Assembly (NCBI GenBank): GCA_030248295.1
Contig: JASANH010001440.1
Location: 248,001 to 312,000 of the forward strand
DNA length: 64,000 nucleotides
Direction of reading: 5' to 3'
Source: Mesodorylaimus sp. YZB2_4
Taxonomy: Eukaryota; Nematoda; Enoplea; Dorylaimida; Dorylaimidae
The translations under genes and the position numbers were made by a program. Positions 22,567-32,906 of this stretch are shown here, in pieces. Each line of letters begins with the position of its first letter. Position 1 is the first letter of the stretch. The notes beneath the pieces were generated by a model that was not told where the DNA came from, did no database searches, and worked only from the letters and a program-made list of their open reading frames with translations.

Positions 22567-23354
22567 TGGAGGTTTTTAAAAAAAATATAGCTCGTGACCA
22601 GAATCGAAAGCAGTAGTTGACGTTATAGTTTCGTCGCGAAATTTCGATAGTCTGTTAAAATAAAATTGAATGCGTATATAGTGCCAAGCCGCTATCAAAC
22701 CTGTCGCTGCAATCGCACATGGATGGCCCGAAACTCGGGTGAGTAATTATTTCGGGAACTGGAAAAAGAATAATATGATGTTGATCAGGTCCGCGAAAAT
22801 TCGTTCCAATGCAAGCAGAAATCGCTAGCCCTAAAAATTTTATGTGAAGAACAGACCGACATGCCAGTGCGAGTATTATGCAGAATTTGTGGCCATGAAT
22901 GCATGGGTGTGTTGTATTTAGCGAACATGTTTTAGTTCTCTCTCGACCTGTTTTTCGAATTGTGCGCACTCGACACCAGTCTGCTGATGGTGCTAGGATG
23001 GAACGCAGAGAAGTAGTAAACTTTTCTCTGATGGTTACTTACCTAGTTTGGTAACGCGTGAAAATGTTTTGCCTCGTTGTGAAACAAGTCGGCGAGGTTT
23101 ACCGCATAGCGTCAAGAGTTCCCAAGCGCAGAAACATAGTCATTATTAGTAGACACTCATTAGTAAGGAAAGTGTGAAATTGAGATCAGCGAAGGAATGA
23201 CTTTTAATGACACAAGTATTCATGAAATTACTACGACTACAGCAAAGTGTAGGTTACATTCGTGATTTGATGCAAAAGAACAGCAACCTCGTCATATCGC
23301 AGGTTCCGCGTGTCAGTGAGGTTCACTTTCTGAGGTTATGATACACTACTGTAT
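22567..23354. other. Upstream flank of bestrophin 3
   Basis: Non-coding as far as I can see. Up to about 23150 it matches the 5' flank of bestrophin 2 and probably includes the shared promoter. Confidence 0.5.
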
Positions 23355-24560
23355 AGGGCCGTCCACATTGCACCTCGGCTGCCGAGCCAGCCGAGCTTGT
23401 CAGCTGAGGTGTCGTTCACATTGCGACTATCAGCTCAGTCAGCTCAGCCCGAGGGTCGGTTCAGTTTGCGGCTGGCTCGGTTTGTGGCTTGCGGTTGGCT
23501 CAGCCTGGCTGGCTCAGCTGGACTATGCACATTCATCTCGGTTTGCGGCCCACAAGCTTGGCCAGCTCAGCTGGGAAAGTTGGAAATTTTTACTTTTTCC
23601 AGCTGAGCCAGCCGAGCTTGGAACAATTGTTCTGGAGTTATCAACAGGGAAGTAGCCAATTTTGATAAAAATATGGAATATGATGAAATTATTAAGTTAT
23701 TGTGAACTTATGAAACGGTTTATCGATTCTAGCGGCTAGGAATCTCAAGAACTTCAAGGTTTAAGCCAAGGAGTTCAGAAAAAAAGCGGATAAAGTCTGA
23801 TGCGAGTCGCCATCATTTGCGTGCTAGGGAACGGGTGGGACTGAGGTGTGAAATTTGGCATTTTAATCCAAAACAGGATTAGAGAAATGGTCTCGAGGGG
23901 GTCCGCTAGAAATAATGTGATTCAAGATTTACAGAAGGCACGCCAATTGAATTTAGAAGCGAGCAACTACAATAGAGTCGCCCAGCGTGTGCCGATGAGA
24001 GTATTACTTTATATGGCAGCAGTGGAACCGACTCTAGCAAAACTGTTAACTACGTACTTCATTACTGTTCCTCCTCATTCTGCTCATTAGAGATAGAACT
24101 GTCGACCTAATACCTCATGTGTCTACTGAGTAAAAAATATGTTCGTTCCTCAGGCACGTATGCGTGTTTGGTATATTCGTGATGCTTAAGATAAGCTGAT
24201 GCAACACGTTGTGCACACGTCATGTAGTGCTCTCCGCTCAGCAGACCGATTGCAGCCATATTTAAGTTTTATTCCTTTGATTTTGACGATGATAATTCTT
24301 TGCAGTATTGGTGCTTCTGGGGAACTTTCTGTGAGCCGAGCACCGAGTTCCTCAGCCGAGCCAGCAAAAAAGCAGACAGAATGTTTTAATCTACGTCGTG
24401 GCTTTTAATGCAGGCGACACAGCCGAGCTGAGATGACCGCAAGCCGCAAGCTGAGCCAACCGAAGCAAAACGCACCACCACACACCGCAGCCAACCGAGC
24501 AAACCCCAAAAACCAAAGACGAAACCCGCCCGACGACGGAGGCACAAAACCGCCCACCTA
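23355..24560. repeat. GCTGAGC-rich foldback region
   Basis: Two blocks built from CAGCTGAG, CCGAGC and GGCTGGCTC words lie at about 23360-23625 and 24335-24490. The right block reverse-complemented (for example CGGTTGGCTCAGCTTGCGG) resembles the left block (GCGGTTGGCTCAGCCTGG). This makes a long imperfect inverted repeat around about 700 bp of unique DNA. That middle contains an 80-codon plus-strand frame at 23848..24090 of unknown meaning. It fits a foldback transposable element, but boundaries and target duplications are not clear. Confidence 0.5.
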
Positions 24561-24639
24561 TGTGATAGGCTGGCGGAGTATTTGCGAGACGAGAGTGTAA
24601 AGAGGGTGAGAGAACATTCTGGAGACATATGTCCTGTAA

Positions 24640-25022
24640 AGCCGGGTTTATACTTCTGACGCAGGCGTGAACGCCAAGTGGCGGGCAGGTGAGAGCCTAG
24701 ATTCTGGCACGCAGGCGGGCAGCAGGGAGAACCTGGCGTGCAGCGGCCACGTGCAGGATCGCCTGGATAGGCTGGCTGGCACGTGCCCGCAAAACGTACA
24801 GTTCCAGCCATTTTCCATCCCTGTGCGCTCCCGTCCTGTCCTTCCTTGCCGCAAGAAAAATAAAAACTTGTCACTGTTTCCTATTATCAGGCGTCTTTAT
24901 ATTTTTGGCACGTGACCGCCTCCAAGCGGGATCGTGCCCGACTGCTCGCCAGTTCTAAACCACGTAGGTATAAAGCCAGCGTGCGCGTCGGGCACGCGGC
25001 CGCCCGAAGTATAAACCCGGCT
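24640..25022. mobile_element. MITE with about 16-bp terminal inverted repeats and TAA target duplication
   Basis: The left end is AGCCGGGTTTATACTTC and the right end GAAGTATAAACCCGGCT, perfect inverted complements. Each side is flanked by TAA. A 3-bp TAA duplication with short inverted ends is the habit of PIF/Harbinger-type non-autonomous elements. There is no transposase in the 383 bp; open frames inside are incidental. Confidence 0.85.
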
Positions 25023-25028
25023 TAAGAG

Positions 25029-25080
25029 CATGGATACACTAGAATCTAGTTCTAGAATCTAGAATTCTAGTGTATCCATG
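25029..25080. mobile_element. 52-bp palindrome with 8-bp target-site duplication
   Basis: The arms CATGGATACACTAGAAT and ATTCTAGTGTATCCATG enclose an 18-bp centre that is itself nearly palindromic (TCTAGA core). CTTAAGAG occurs directly on both sides (25021..25028 and 25081..25088). It is immediately beside, and slightly overlapping, the right end of the MITE at 24640. The CATGGATACACTA arm occurs again alone at about 45445. Confidence 0.8.
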
Positions 25081-25088
25081 CTTAAGAG

Positions 25089-26587
25089 GGCGACTACAGA
25101 AAAATAAATCAGACGCTTGTTCCACCGAGCCTTCAGCTGTCGTTTGATCTCTTCAGGGCATTATAAGCTTTAAATGATTCGGACTTGATGTGCACGTACA
25201 GGGCGACTGCGAAATGCATAATTGTGAATAGTAAATGTAGTCGCCATAGAAAAGACGGGAAGGAAACTTTTACTGTCTTCATTGTCCTTACCAAATCTTT
25301 GAACGACAAGTCACCCGTGTAACCACCACCACACCTAATTTATAATACTAACACCGCACACGGCGAGAAAGGAATGCAGCTCTGACCCATGGAACACGAA
25401 GACAACACCTTCTATGTGGCGAGATGTAGAGATGAGAGGCGACCAATGTTCCGAGTTTGGTGCTTTACAGTAAGCCAGAGGAAAGGGATTAACAGACAGT
25501 TCAGTTCAACAGAGAATACTCACACTCATTGTCGGCACGATACCAAATCACACATTGCATAGAAGTGTAAACTGGTCCATTCTCGGGCATTGTGCAGTGG
25601 GTGAGACGCCGCTCCCTCCCATCGATCGCGAACTTCGCGACACCCCAGAGCCAGATCGCTTTTCATGGAGCATGCCTGATATCACTTGCCATCACAGATC
25701 AGTTCTAGTTCTTCTCGTTGCAGGATGACTGGACTAGATTCACCGTTATTGATTGCCATCGGATGGTGCTGACGACCAGGAACTGCTTTCGCGTCGGCCA
25801 AGTGTAAGCGCTGCACACCTGACACTCTCACCTCCGTCCATTCGAAGCCATTTCCAGGTTTTCTAAGCTGTCTGTCCATTAACTGATTTTTCTTCAGATT
25901 TCATAAATGGACTCGCGTCATTTGCAGGCTTTACATGCAGATAGTTTGTACGTGGATGAAGGAGAAGATGGATTTCACAGATGCAAGGGTGCATGGTGGA
26001 TCATGTTGTCAACAATCCACTTTTTCTACTTGGCGCACATCCCACAATTTTTGTCCATGCATTGACACGGGGGGCAGGCAAGTTTTCATACCAGAAAATA
26101 GGCGCGAAAACTAAGGCAAGCAGTGGATCTTGACGTTTTATTCAAACTACTTCTTGCCCTGAACCTGACCTGAACATCGAACAAACAAGCGATTCTGACC
26201 AACAGCTCTTTGAAGCAGCGACTTTCTGGGATTTATCTCTGACTATGAAATTACATTCAGGCTTTTGAGTAGATGATAACATTTTTGCTCACAAAAGGCA
26301 ACATAGCTCTTCGAGAGCAATCAGAAAAACTAATTTTTTGGGAAATATCTTACAAATAAGGTATGATTATTATTATGAATTGTATTGGATGTCAACTTGG
26401 TATCACCTGCTCACAATGTGACAAGAGTCCTATCCCAGCTGGAAGCTAGCAATTTCCAAATAGATTACAAAATTACTGGGCTCTATTGTTGCGAAACTTA
26501 TAAATAAGGCGGTAGGTGCTCTCTGGTTCAGCAGTCTGGAAACGAAAAATTCTTTAACGTTTCTCTTGACAAAAATATTCAACGGTC
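25089..26587. other. Spacer before the second FN3-like gene
   Basis: Apart from the small frame at 25907 and a 65-codon minus-strand frame at 25682..25879 (starts MDRQLRKPGNGFEWTEV, unassigned), nothing is supported. The last 150 bp should contain the promoter of the gene at 26588. Confidence 0.4.
25907..26065 (+). CDS. Small ORF, 52 aa, possible membrane peptide
   Basis: The ATG lies 11 nt after a TTTTTCTTCAG acceptor-like site. The frame encodes an acidic N-terminal part (VDEGEDGFHR) and a hydrophobic C-terminal part (WWIMLSTIHFFYLAH). There is no family match and no splice confirmation. It could equally be a chance frame. Confidence 0.22.
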   Translation: MDSRHLQALHADSLYVDEGEDGFHRCKGAWWIMLSTIHFFYLAHIPQFLSMH

Positions 26588-27071
26588 ATGTCGAATTTCC
26601 TAATTGATGCGGTCGTATTTGGAATGCGTAAGTATGCTGGTAATTCTTTTAAGCGCATCTAACAAAGCATCCTACATATGCTTAGTGGCCTCTGCCGCTG
26701 GTGCACCTCTCCAGATAAGTTCGATTCAACTCATTCGTCCAGAAAACGGGACGACTTTGTTCACCAGAACAGAATACTCATTCGAATGGTCGGAAGTAGA
26801 AGATGCTTACAACTACTACTTTCGTATCGTTGGTATAGACGACATCGTGGACGAGCAAATTATTTCTGCAGGCGGGAACCAAGTGAAAGCAGTTTACACT
26901 TTTGATTCTCCTTCCGATGATAAGCCATACCTGTGGGCTGTCGAGGCCTGGGACGAAAATGGTGACGTCATTGCCGCATCCCCGCCCAACTTTATTAAGG
27001 TCACTTGCCTGGTCACCACCAAGGCACCTAAGACGACAACTGAAGAGGAGCCAATTTTCGAATACCTGTGA
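26588..27071 (+). CDS. Secreted FN3-like single-domain protein
   Basis: Exons 26588..26627 and 26686..27071 join in phase 1 (donor GTAAGT, acceptor GCTTAG) to 141 aa. Exon 1 plus the join encode a hydrophobic leader MSNFLIDAVVFGMLASAAG. The rest is one beta-sandwich domain with the pattern IQLIRPENG, YSFEWSEVEDAYNYYFRIVG, PYLWAVEAWDENGDV. This is the same arrangement as in the 950 gene (P-E/A-N-N/G, F-W, Y-x-Y/L-x-I, W-x-V-x-A-x-D-x-N-G). A Thr-rich tail of about 20 residues closes the protein; it is much shorter than the mucin-like tail of the 950 gene. Polyadenylation signal at 27111. The first upstream ATG in the long frame (26604) is inside exon 1 out of frame and is not used. Confidence 0.7.
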
Positions 27072-27110
27072 AACAACTGAGATTGTTCGCTTCAAAAAGA
27101 TGTCTTATCA

Positions 27111-27116
27111 AATAAA
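27111..27116 (+). terminator. Polyadenylation signal of the FN3-like gene
   Basis: AATAAA 40 nt after the stop codon at 27071. Confidence 0.6.
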
Positions 27117-27782
27117 CCAGGCGAGATATACATTGATGTGGAATTAAAGATATCCGTTCTCCTTTCTCGAAGTACCTTTTTTATAAGCATGCAACCGCGT
27201 GCACAGCAACTGCGGTATGTTTACCCGAAAGAATGAGAGCCACAAACCACTTGAATACCGATACGTGAAGGCGTATGTCACATGTATTTTTCAAATCACG
27301 AAGAGCTAGCATACAGTCCAAGCATGGTCATAGCATACAGTTTTTTAGGATACCAGTGCTCTAGACATGTGAGCATGCACCTTACAACCCACGCACGAAA
27401 TGGCCGTTTGTCAAGGTTGTAGGGTCTTATTTATTCTCGTTCCCATGGCGTCCCTGTGACTACTGCATCGATAAAAATGAGCTGAAGAAAGGCATTCATT
27501 TAGGAAACAATTACACTTTTTGAGGGGGTGGCGGGAGGCAGCGTGGTGTAGTAAGGCTCGTGATCGAAGATTCAGTAGTTTTTATAGGCATACCATCGAG
27601 ACATGACAGTTACCTGAGCTAAGTAAGCCAGAGATGTCTAATACCTGGCTGCTTGCTGCGATTCTTGCAAGCATTTTTTGCTCAGCAGGTATGTTTCTGT
27701 GCTTTTTATAGAAGATATCATATCATATATATCTATCTTTCACGTTTACCCCTCCCCTCCTGGCCTTTCACGTTTACCCCTC

Positions 27783-27945
27783 CTGGCCTGAAGGGTTAGG
27801 CGTCTGCCTCTCACGCCAGGTGTGCAGTTACGGGCGAGTGTTCGAATCGCGGGCCGGTAAATCATTTCGTGTAAAATGTGTCCCTTCACTTTCGAATGCG
27901 CGTAAGCGTTTGGTGATGTGGTAAAACATGAACATGAACATGAAC
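27783..27945 (+). repeat. tRNA-derived SINE (family B)
   Basis: An A-box-like TGGCCTGAAGGGTTAGGC and B box GTTCGAATCGC are followed by a short body (AAATGTGTCCCTTCACT) and an ACATGA microrepeat tail. Just upstream, CTTTCACGTTTACCCCTCC is duplicated (27737 and 27766). Related copies lie at 31770, 53240, 56489 and 62273. Confidence 0.8.
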
Positions 27946-28337
27946 GTGTATTATAACGTAAAAGAACTGATTTACATGCTGTGCAGGACTTGGGCTATGA
28001 CTTAAGTCAACAGAAAAACTGCACTGATGCTCCTCACAGCATTTTCACAGCGCAGCACTGCTAGTGGCTGGCAGCGCTTCGCATGTTTTGCATGCAGCAG
28101 GCGGGGAAGTTCCCATACATGCGGGATTTCAAGACAAAATTCGAGCTGTTACCAGAAATCGGCTCTGTTTAAGAATTAGAATTTTATGCTAGTGGCGGCA
28201 TTCTCTGAGCTTTTGACCAGAGAAACCTTTCAGAGATGCCAGACCAGGATCGACAAGTCCAGCTAATCAGCAGCAGAAGCGAAACCAAGAAAAGAGGAAG
28301 CTACATGGTTACCCAAGGTCTAAGATGTCCTTGCGAG

Positions 28338-29421
28338 TAGACACCAGATCGGGTCGTGACCCGACCCGAAAGTCCCTGAATTCGCTATAGCAGCTAAAGT
28401 TGAGATAAAACCTTGTACAAATCCCCAGAACATGCAGTGACTTTGCTGTAAAGGTGACTGTGTGAAAATTGATGGAAGGGTTTTGATTATACGCAACCGA
28501 ATTTTCAGTTATCCCTAGCTTTTTGTTTTGTTATCCGTAGCACACCTTCCATCCTTAATATTTCCGACTATAGTAGTCTAATTATTTGAAAAATACCTTG
28601 GTGGATCTAAAAGCGACAAAAGTCTGTCTGCTAGTCTTTAGCAAGATTTAATCAATCCAAATAATAAAAACTACTTGCATAATTTTTGGAATCAGAGACA
28701 GGCTATACTGGCTAAATATAGAAACACCTAAATAGATATTAACCCACCCAAGAGTATGCATCCAGTGTTTACAAAAGCTACTGCTTACAAAGTCATAACA
28801 TCGTGCTTGAGTCATACAGCTCCAATCAGAGCTTTGCTGCTGATAGAGGAATGTAGGGTGCTTATCACTTTTGAGCACAGCGAACTGTTTCGCCATGGTA
28901 ATATGGATGGTGGTCGAGGGGACTATTATTGGTTCAAATTTTTGATGGTTTGGGCTCAGACTTAATAGCAGGCTTTTCCGGCCAGGTCCCGAGACTTAAC
29001 TTGTCACATTCTGGAACCAAATGTGATTGTAGACAATACAACGACCTGTTATCAAAGATTATCAAGTCCTTCTCAGACTATGGCTAGTCCAACCCATTCA
29101 TCAGAGTTGCTAAGACTGTTAATAGGAACTCTGAAATATGGACCTTTTCTTATGCAGAAATTACTCAGAAAATTCGGTCATTGTTACATCTTGCAATTTG
29201 TCTGACATTCTTAAAAGTTTCGCGGAAGTAAAGCGTTGTAATGCAAGGCTCAATACATGCATGCAGGAGGCAAATTCCGCAAATCCTGGAGTTGAACAGA
29301 TATGAAAATGTTTTTGTACAGTAATTGCTAATAGTAGAAACTAGCAAAATTGCTGTATTTTTGACCCGTTTGACGCGATCTTTCAAAAAATGTGACCCGA
29401 CCCGACCTGATCCGGGGTCTA
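28338..29421. mobile_element. Non-autonomous hAT-like element, 1.08 kb
   Basis: A perfect 8-bp target-site duplication, CTTGCGAG, flanks the element (28330..28337 and 29422..29429). The ends are imperfect inverted repeats: left TAGACACCAGATCGGGTCG, right the complement of TAGACCCCGGATCAGGTCG. An 8-bp duplication and TAG-starting ends fit the hAT superfamily. There is no convincing transposase frame inside, so it is a deletion derivative or MITE. It sits inside intron 1 of the lectin-PAN gene. Confidence 0.82.
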
Positions 29422-30928
29422 CTTGCGAGGTAATCTCCAGCTTGAAGACGAAGTACACTCTATAATCGTTGTTGGAATATTGGAAAAATGTATAATATTC
29501 AGATTCAGCACCCACGTTTCATAGGGGGTAGCCAAAATTTTGGACCACAGTCTCAATTATTTTAGAAGTCGAAATTTTCATTGCACTGTTAGTAGATCTG
29601 ATTGAAAGATAATTACTGTGCACGAGTTGGAATTTGTTTGAGTCAAAACGACAAAGTCTTGCGCCTACCTTCAGAGATTTTAGGTTCTTTCATGTAAATT
29701 CTAATCTCCCCGTCAGCCTTTGCGATGTTTTGAAATTATCTTCTGTCGTGTTTCTATTATAAGATGCAGCGATGCCTGACCGATCAGCTTGTGAGGAAGA
29801 AGATGGTCTCATGCACGGTGGTCGATGCGTCTTTTTTGTAAACAGTACTTTTTCATGGTTTGATGCTTGGGAAATTTGTAAACAGCGCGGAGGAGTCATG
29901 GCTCAAATTAAAAACGCGATCGAACACGATGCTTTGGTCAACTGGATATTGGTAGGGATTCAGTCTTTCTCTGACGACATGCACCTGGTCAATAAAATTT
30001 CTCTTAGCTTCCTTCTAATGGATTAACAACAAGGTTTTGGCTGCCTTTGAAATGTGACAGCAGCTTTGATGGATCGCTGTCATGCAATACACTGAAGGAA
30101 AGCACATATTGGTACGATGATGTCGGAACCAGAAACGATCAGTTACGAGGAAACAATACATGGATCGAGTCTCATATTTGAGATGAGAATGATGGCACGA
30201 AAAACGAGTTTTGCAACTTTTGCTGATGGATAGTAATAATTCAGTGGTAGCTGATGCCAACTGTTTGGGAGGAGATTTACGTTGGCCGTTGTGCCAGTAT
30301 GCAAGTGAGTTAAGAAGTTTCAAAAGGAATACGGACGCTATTAAAAATTACTCATAATAGTCACTAGCATTGGGACGAATTTTTATCCTTGTGAAGTTAA
30401 ACTGCTCAACCTAATTCCTTAAAAATGTCACTGAACGGACTCTTTTAAATAAAACAAAAAACAAATCATTTTAGGCACCAAATTCTGTTGCAAAAGCGTC
30501 AGTGTTTCGGAATCCTCCAGGTCGTCCTAATCCTTCTCCTTCTTTTACTGCTAGCCGTTAAGCTCGCGCTTCGAGCCTGTTTTTCTAATGTTTTATCTAC
30601 ATAAAATGCAATATAGTTCCATTAAAAAGAAGAAAATCGTTATCATAGAGGTCGTAGAGCGGAACACATCTTTGACATGTACCGTATATAAATGTTTACT
30701 TTATTATGTACCTTGTGATCAAATTCCTGCAAGCGAGTCCATTACAGGCTTATTTTCAATTTAAGCGCGTGAACAGCTTGAACAAGTCCTCGATGTGCAC
30801 AACGAGTCCAACAATTCTTACCATCGCGGCAAACCAGCCTCAAGACTGCGCTATGGCGTGCAGTCAGAAGATGTGGTGTCGCAGTTTTAATTTTATGCAG
30901 GGTCTATCAAGATGCTCAAATCGCACCG

Positions 30929-32906
30929 GTAATTTATTTAGCTGGTCTGTAGGGACTCCCGCTCGACCAGCCCTTTAGCTATAGTCGATGGTTGCATGCA
31001 GTATGACTATAATGCGTAGGCTTCAGCTAAAATGTAGTGAGAGCTGTATCCTACCATGGTATGCCAAGGTTCATGCACAGATATGCTAGCTACAGTTCTT
31101 TTTTACCATGCTTCTGGTATTTGTTTGTTCATATTGGTGTTGCTCGGCTCTATGCATGATTTTGATGTGGCGTAATCATGACTGACACCGAATAAATTTC
31201 AGTATTTCATAAGTTTACAATGGATTTGCAGTGTGAAAATCAATCTTCAGATGCCATAAAGCATTCTCACGACTATTGTTTATCAGTTTTTCGTAACAGG
31301 CAGGCTTCAATTTAAGTTATAGTTGTCGCATTAAAAGTGACAGCATCGTCTGGTGCTACAGTGTACTCCAAAGCGCGAGTTAAAAAAAGGAAGCTGTGAG
31401 GATGTAAAGTGGGTCACTTTACAGTCTCCTCATCTCACCAGCTAATCTAAATGATTACCTTTACGCTATTTGCGTTGGTTAGTTCGCCTTCTCTCTCTCA
31501 ACGGGGCGCCACAACTGCTGTTCAAGACAATCTGAACATCGAATAATGGCTTCAACTTCAACTCGAGCACAGCAAACATCGCCATGGTACAGTACAAAAC
31601 TGCTTTATATCAGCCCGGGCCATGCTGATGCGGATCGACAGTTTGGGCCGAAAGCAGCAGAATCGAGGAAGCTACTAATAAGGTTGGTACCAGAACTGGC
31701 TAACTGGGCTGGGTCAGAAGTTGCTTCTAATCGTAAGCTTGGCCAGATGCGGCTACCGGTCCAGTCAACCCGTCACTGGGTTAGGCATCTGTCTCCACGC
31801 TGGGTGCGCAGTCACGGGCGAGTGTTCGACTCGCGGCCTGGTAAATCAATTCTTGAGTAATATGGTTTTTCACCCTCGGCTCGAGTGCGCTGTTAGCGCT
31901 TGAAGGCGGTAAAGCAGGAACAGGGTGCATTCGACCAGCAGCCAGGCTAGTGTATCCTTGCACAGAGCAGTTTGTAGGCACCCCCAGGAAAGGAAGGTAT
32001 AAATTCAGAAAACTAAAAAAAATTGTTCTGATGAGTAATTGAACTTAACAGGCTCAGTTTTACAGCTTAACAGGAATAGCTGGTCGAGTACAGTTGGTAA
32101 GTGAAAACATAGCATAACACATAATGTGTACTCCGTCAACGACGGCAACGGCTTTCGTGGCCCGCGTTTCCCAAACCATAATATCTTGACTAGATCCTAC
32201 CGAAAACTTTGTCGAGTGCATGACACATTGCTTGGCACGTTTAGCCCATCGCATATTGTGCACTCGAGGTCAAGATTGCAAGTGTGTTTCGTGGCGAGCT
32301 TACATTTCCCGCGGACTGGTGTGATGGTGTACAATATATATCATTTTACCGATGTTTGACTACCCACATAGGACGGCCCCCAACAAGCCCCCACCCAGCT
32401 TTAAGAGAACATCGATCATCGGCCAAGTCGAATTTTATATTTGTCCTGTCCTGGTGGTCCACTTTGTCTCAGAGGTTTCTTAGCTCAGCAAAAGGGTTTG
32501 ACACTTTGACTCTTTGTGCTTGTTCAGTCACTTTTCACTGGGAAATTATTCAGCCAATTGAGTCACTCCTTGCGTACAAAAGATGATTTTTCATTTTTAG
32601 ACTGATAAATCTATCCAGCTTTTATGTAACCTGTTCATCTCAGCACATCCATACTGCTTTGCATGCTAAATAATTTGGGACAACTGGCACCCTCACACAT
32701 AATGTAACGAGTAGCCAACATGCGCGTCATCGCCACCAAAGTGGACCACTGGACAACAACAGACAAGATCACTTTCAACGCATATGATATGGCCACACAT
32801 CGCAAATACGAAAAACAAATTTTCCAGGCAGGCGTTTCTAACTTCTAAAAGATCTTTTCGATTATTTACAACATAAAATTCACGCCAGCGAAAAATGGTC
32901 GATGCC
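30929..32906. other. Spacer between lectin pseudogene and GM2 activator 3' end
   Basis: This contains the SINE at 31770 and otherwise unassigned sequence. The arm-like word CTAGTGTATCC of the 25029 palindrome recurs near 31948. No gene is supported. Confidence 0.45.
31770..31908 (+). repeat. tRNA-derived SINE (family B)
   Basis: GTTAGGCATCTGTCTCCACGC and the B-box-like AGTGTTCGACTCGCGG match the head of the copy at 27783. The body ends CACCCTCGGCTCGAGTGCGC. The tail is poor, so this is probably an older copy. Confidence 0.75.

Larger units (their letters stand above)
15779..23150 (-). repeat. Tandem segmental duplication carrying bestrophins 2 and 3
   Basis: Unit one is about 15779-18610 and unit two about 20168-23150. 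Similarity is not limited to exons. The intron sequence before the donor (GGCATTAGTAGGCGGATAT versus CGACATTAGTGGGCAGATAT) is shared, and so is the upstream DNA (CTCTCGACCTGTTTTT and CGTCTGCTGATGGTG-type stretches near 18330/22940). SINE A inserted at 18966 lies between the units. Exact borders need an alignment. Confidence 0.8.
27634..30928 (+). pseudogene. Secreted C-type lectin + PAN/apple protein, disrupted
   Basis: Exon 1 (27634..27688) encodes a signal peptide MSNTWLLAAILASIFCSA. Exon 2 (29764..29951), exon 3 (30008..30304) and exon 4 (30734..30928) follow in consistent phases. Exon 2 starts a C-type lectin domain: GGRCVFFVNSTFSWFDAWEI, CKQRGGVMAQI, ALVNWIL. Exon 3 has FWLPLKC, WYDDVG, DENDGTKNEFCNF (the position of the sugar-binding loop) and the closing NCLGGDLRWPLCQY. 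Exon 4 is PAN/apple-like (CAMACSQKMWCRSFNF). An in-frame TGA at 30179 and a frame change near 30224 interrupt exon 3. The downstream half is nevertheless in frame with exon 4, so the lesions look recent. Intron 1 holds a SINE and a hAT-like element. Further exons beyond 30928 are possible. Confidence 0.65.

Noticed and set aside
24386-24874. 162-aa minus-strand gene
   Set aside because: It spans the foldback region and a MITE end; the translation is repeat-derived.
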